A stretch of 5,826 nt of DNA from an uncultured Clostridia bacterium (GTDB taxonomy: Bacteria; Bacillota; Clostridia; Peptostreptococcales; Anaerovoracaceae). The stretch covers positions 1 to 5,826 of the forward strand of contig CALZMV010000087.1 in NCBI GenBank assembly GCA_945788655.1, in the 5' to 3' direction. Under the pieces are notes generated by a model. That model was not told the DNA's origin and did no database searches. It saw only the letters and a list, made by a program, of their open reading frames with translations. Shown piece after piece: positions 5,458-5,826 of the stretch (positions within the stretch are counted from its first letter, which is position 1; each line of letters opens with the position of its first letter). Made by a program: the position numbers and the translations under genes.

Positions 5458-5826
5458 ATGACAGACAAAACAAAATCCGTGCTCTTTGCACTTATAACAA
5501 TATTGCTGTGGTCTTCCGCTTTTCCGCTGACAAAGGTTGCCACCGCATACATCGCGCCAAATGCTCTGGGATTTCTCAGATGCAGCATTGCCGCACTTAT
5601 ACTGATAGTAATAGGAATAATCAACAAGATTAAATTGCCAAGAAAGCCGATTCATGTGCTCCTGTTTTTTATTTCAGGAGGACTCGGCTTCACCCTTTAC
5701 ATGATCACCTTCAATACAGGTATGCTGACCCTATCTTCAGCCATGGCGAGTCTTGTCATAGCTACAACTCCGGTACTTACAGCCATTGGGGCTTCAATTA
5801 TTTATAAAGAACGGATAAAACCTCTT
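5458..5826 (+). CDS. EamA/DMT family transporter, N-terminal part (cut by window edge)
   Basis: An open frame of 123 codons starts at the ATG at 5458 and continues past the right edge. Four hydrophobic segments (about residues 7-29, 36-54, 66-86 and 92-115) make up most of the first EamA repeat; a complete protein of this family has about 290-300 residues and ten helices. Family marks are L-W-S-S-A-F-P-L-T-K at 17-26, F-L-R41 in helix 2, T-T-P105 in helix 4, and Y-K-E118-R, the counterpart of the common L-G-E-x-x sequence. These are membrane carriers, often exporters of amino acids or metabolites. AGAGG lies 7 bases before the ATG. The gap after the aldolase gene (5391-5457) holds no terminator and no clear promoter, so co-transcription is likely. 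An amino acid export role linked to threonine or glycine is a guess from context only. Confidence 0.85.
   Translation, partial: MTDKTKSVLFALITILLWSSAFPLTKVATAYIAPNALGFLRCSIAALILIVIGIINKIKLPRKPIHVLLFFISGGLGFTLYMITFNTGMLTLSSAMASLVIATTPVLTAIGASIIYKERIKPL

Noticed and set aside
5385..5655. Minus-strand open frames across the aldolase-EamA gap
   Set aside because: They overlap the EamA gene, which has a Shine-Dalgarno site and clear family motifs; the minus-strand translations show no family features.

Overview
This AT-rich window looks like chromosomal DNA of a low-GC, probably spore-forming anaerobe of the Clostridia (Bacillota). The evidence is Gram-positive-style Shine-Dalgarno sites before every gene, a PdaA-type spore-cortex deacetylase, a clostridial-style secreted nuclease with an N-R-C-H motif, and very AT-rich intergenic DNA. 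Placement below class level is not possible from sequence reading alone.

Layout. Five genes lie on the minus strand and are read right to left: an MFS permease (4168-2936), a PdaA-like polysaccharide deacetylase (2849-2031), a polar amino acid ABC permease (1907-1242), its ATPase (1237-521), and the first 128 codons of a secreted DNA/RNA non-specific endonuclease (384-1, running off the left edge). Two genes lie on the plus strand: a threonine-aldolase-family PLP enzyme (4362-5390) and the start of an EamA/DMT transporter (5458 onward, running off the right edge). The divergent gap at 4169-4361 separates the two directions. No gap exceeds 300 bases, and I see no tRNA, rRNA, insertion sequence, CRISPR array or prophage gene.

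Transcription units. The permease and ATPase form a tight two-gene operon with a 4-bp gap, a near-consensus promoter in front and a hairpin behind. The nuclease has its own near-consensus promoter. A hairpin followed by six T's separates the MFS gene from the deacetylase, and it also buries the deacetylase ribosome-binding site. The aldolase and EamA genes are probably co-transcribed.

Genes together. The window is mostly ordinary metabolism and transport: amino acid uptake without its binding protein nearby, threonine/glycine metabolism paired with a possible exporter, an unassigned MFS carrier, a sporulation enzyme and a secreted nuclease. I found no convincing new multi-gene system. The most interesting signals are in the regulatory DNA: the ribosome-binding-site/terminator hairpin before the deacetylase, and two matching terminator-promoter junctions before the nuclease and the permease.
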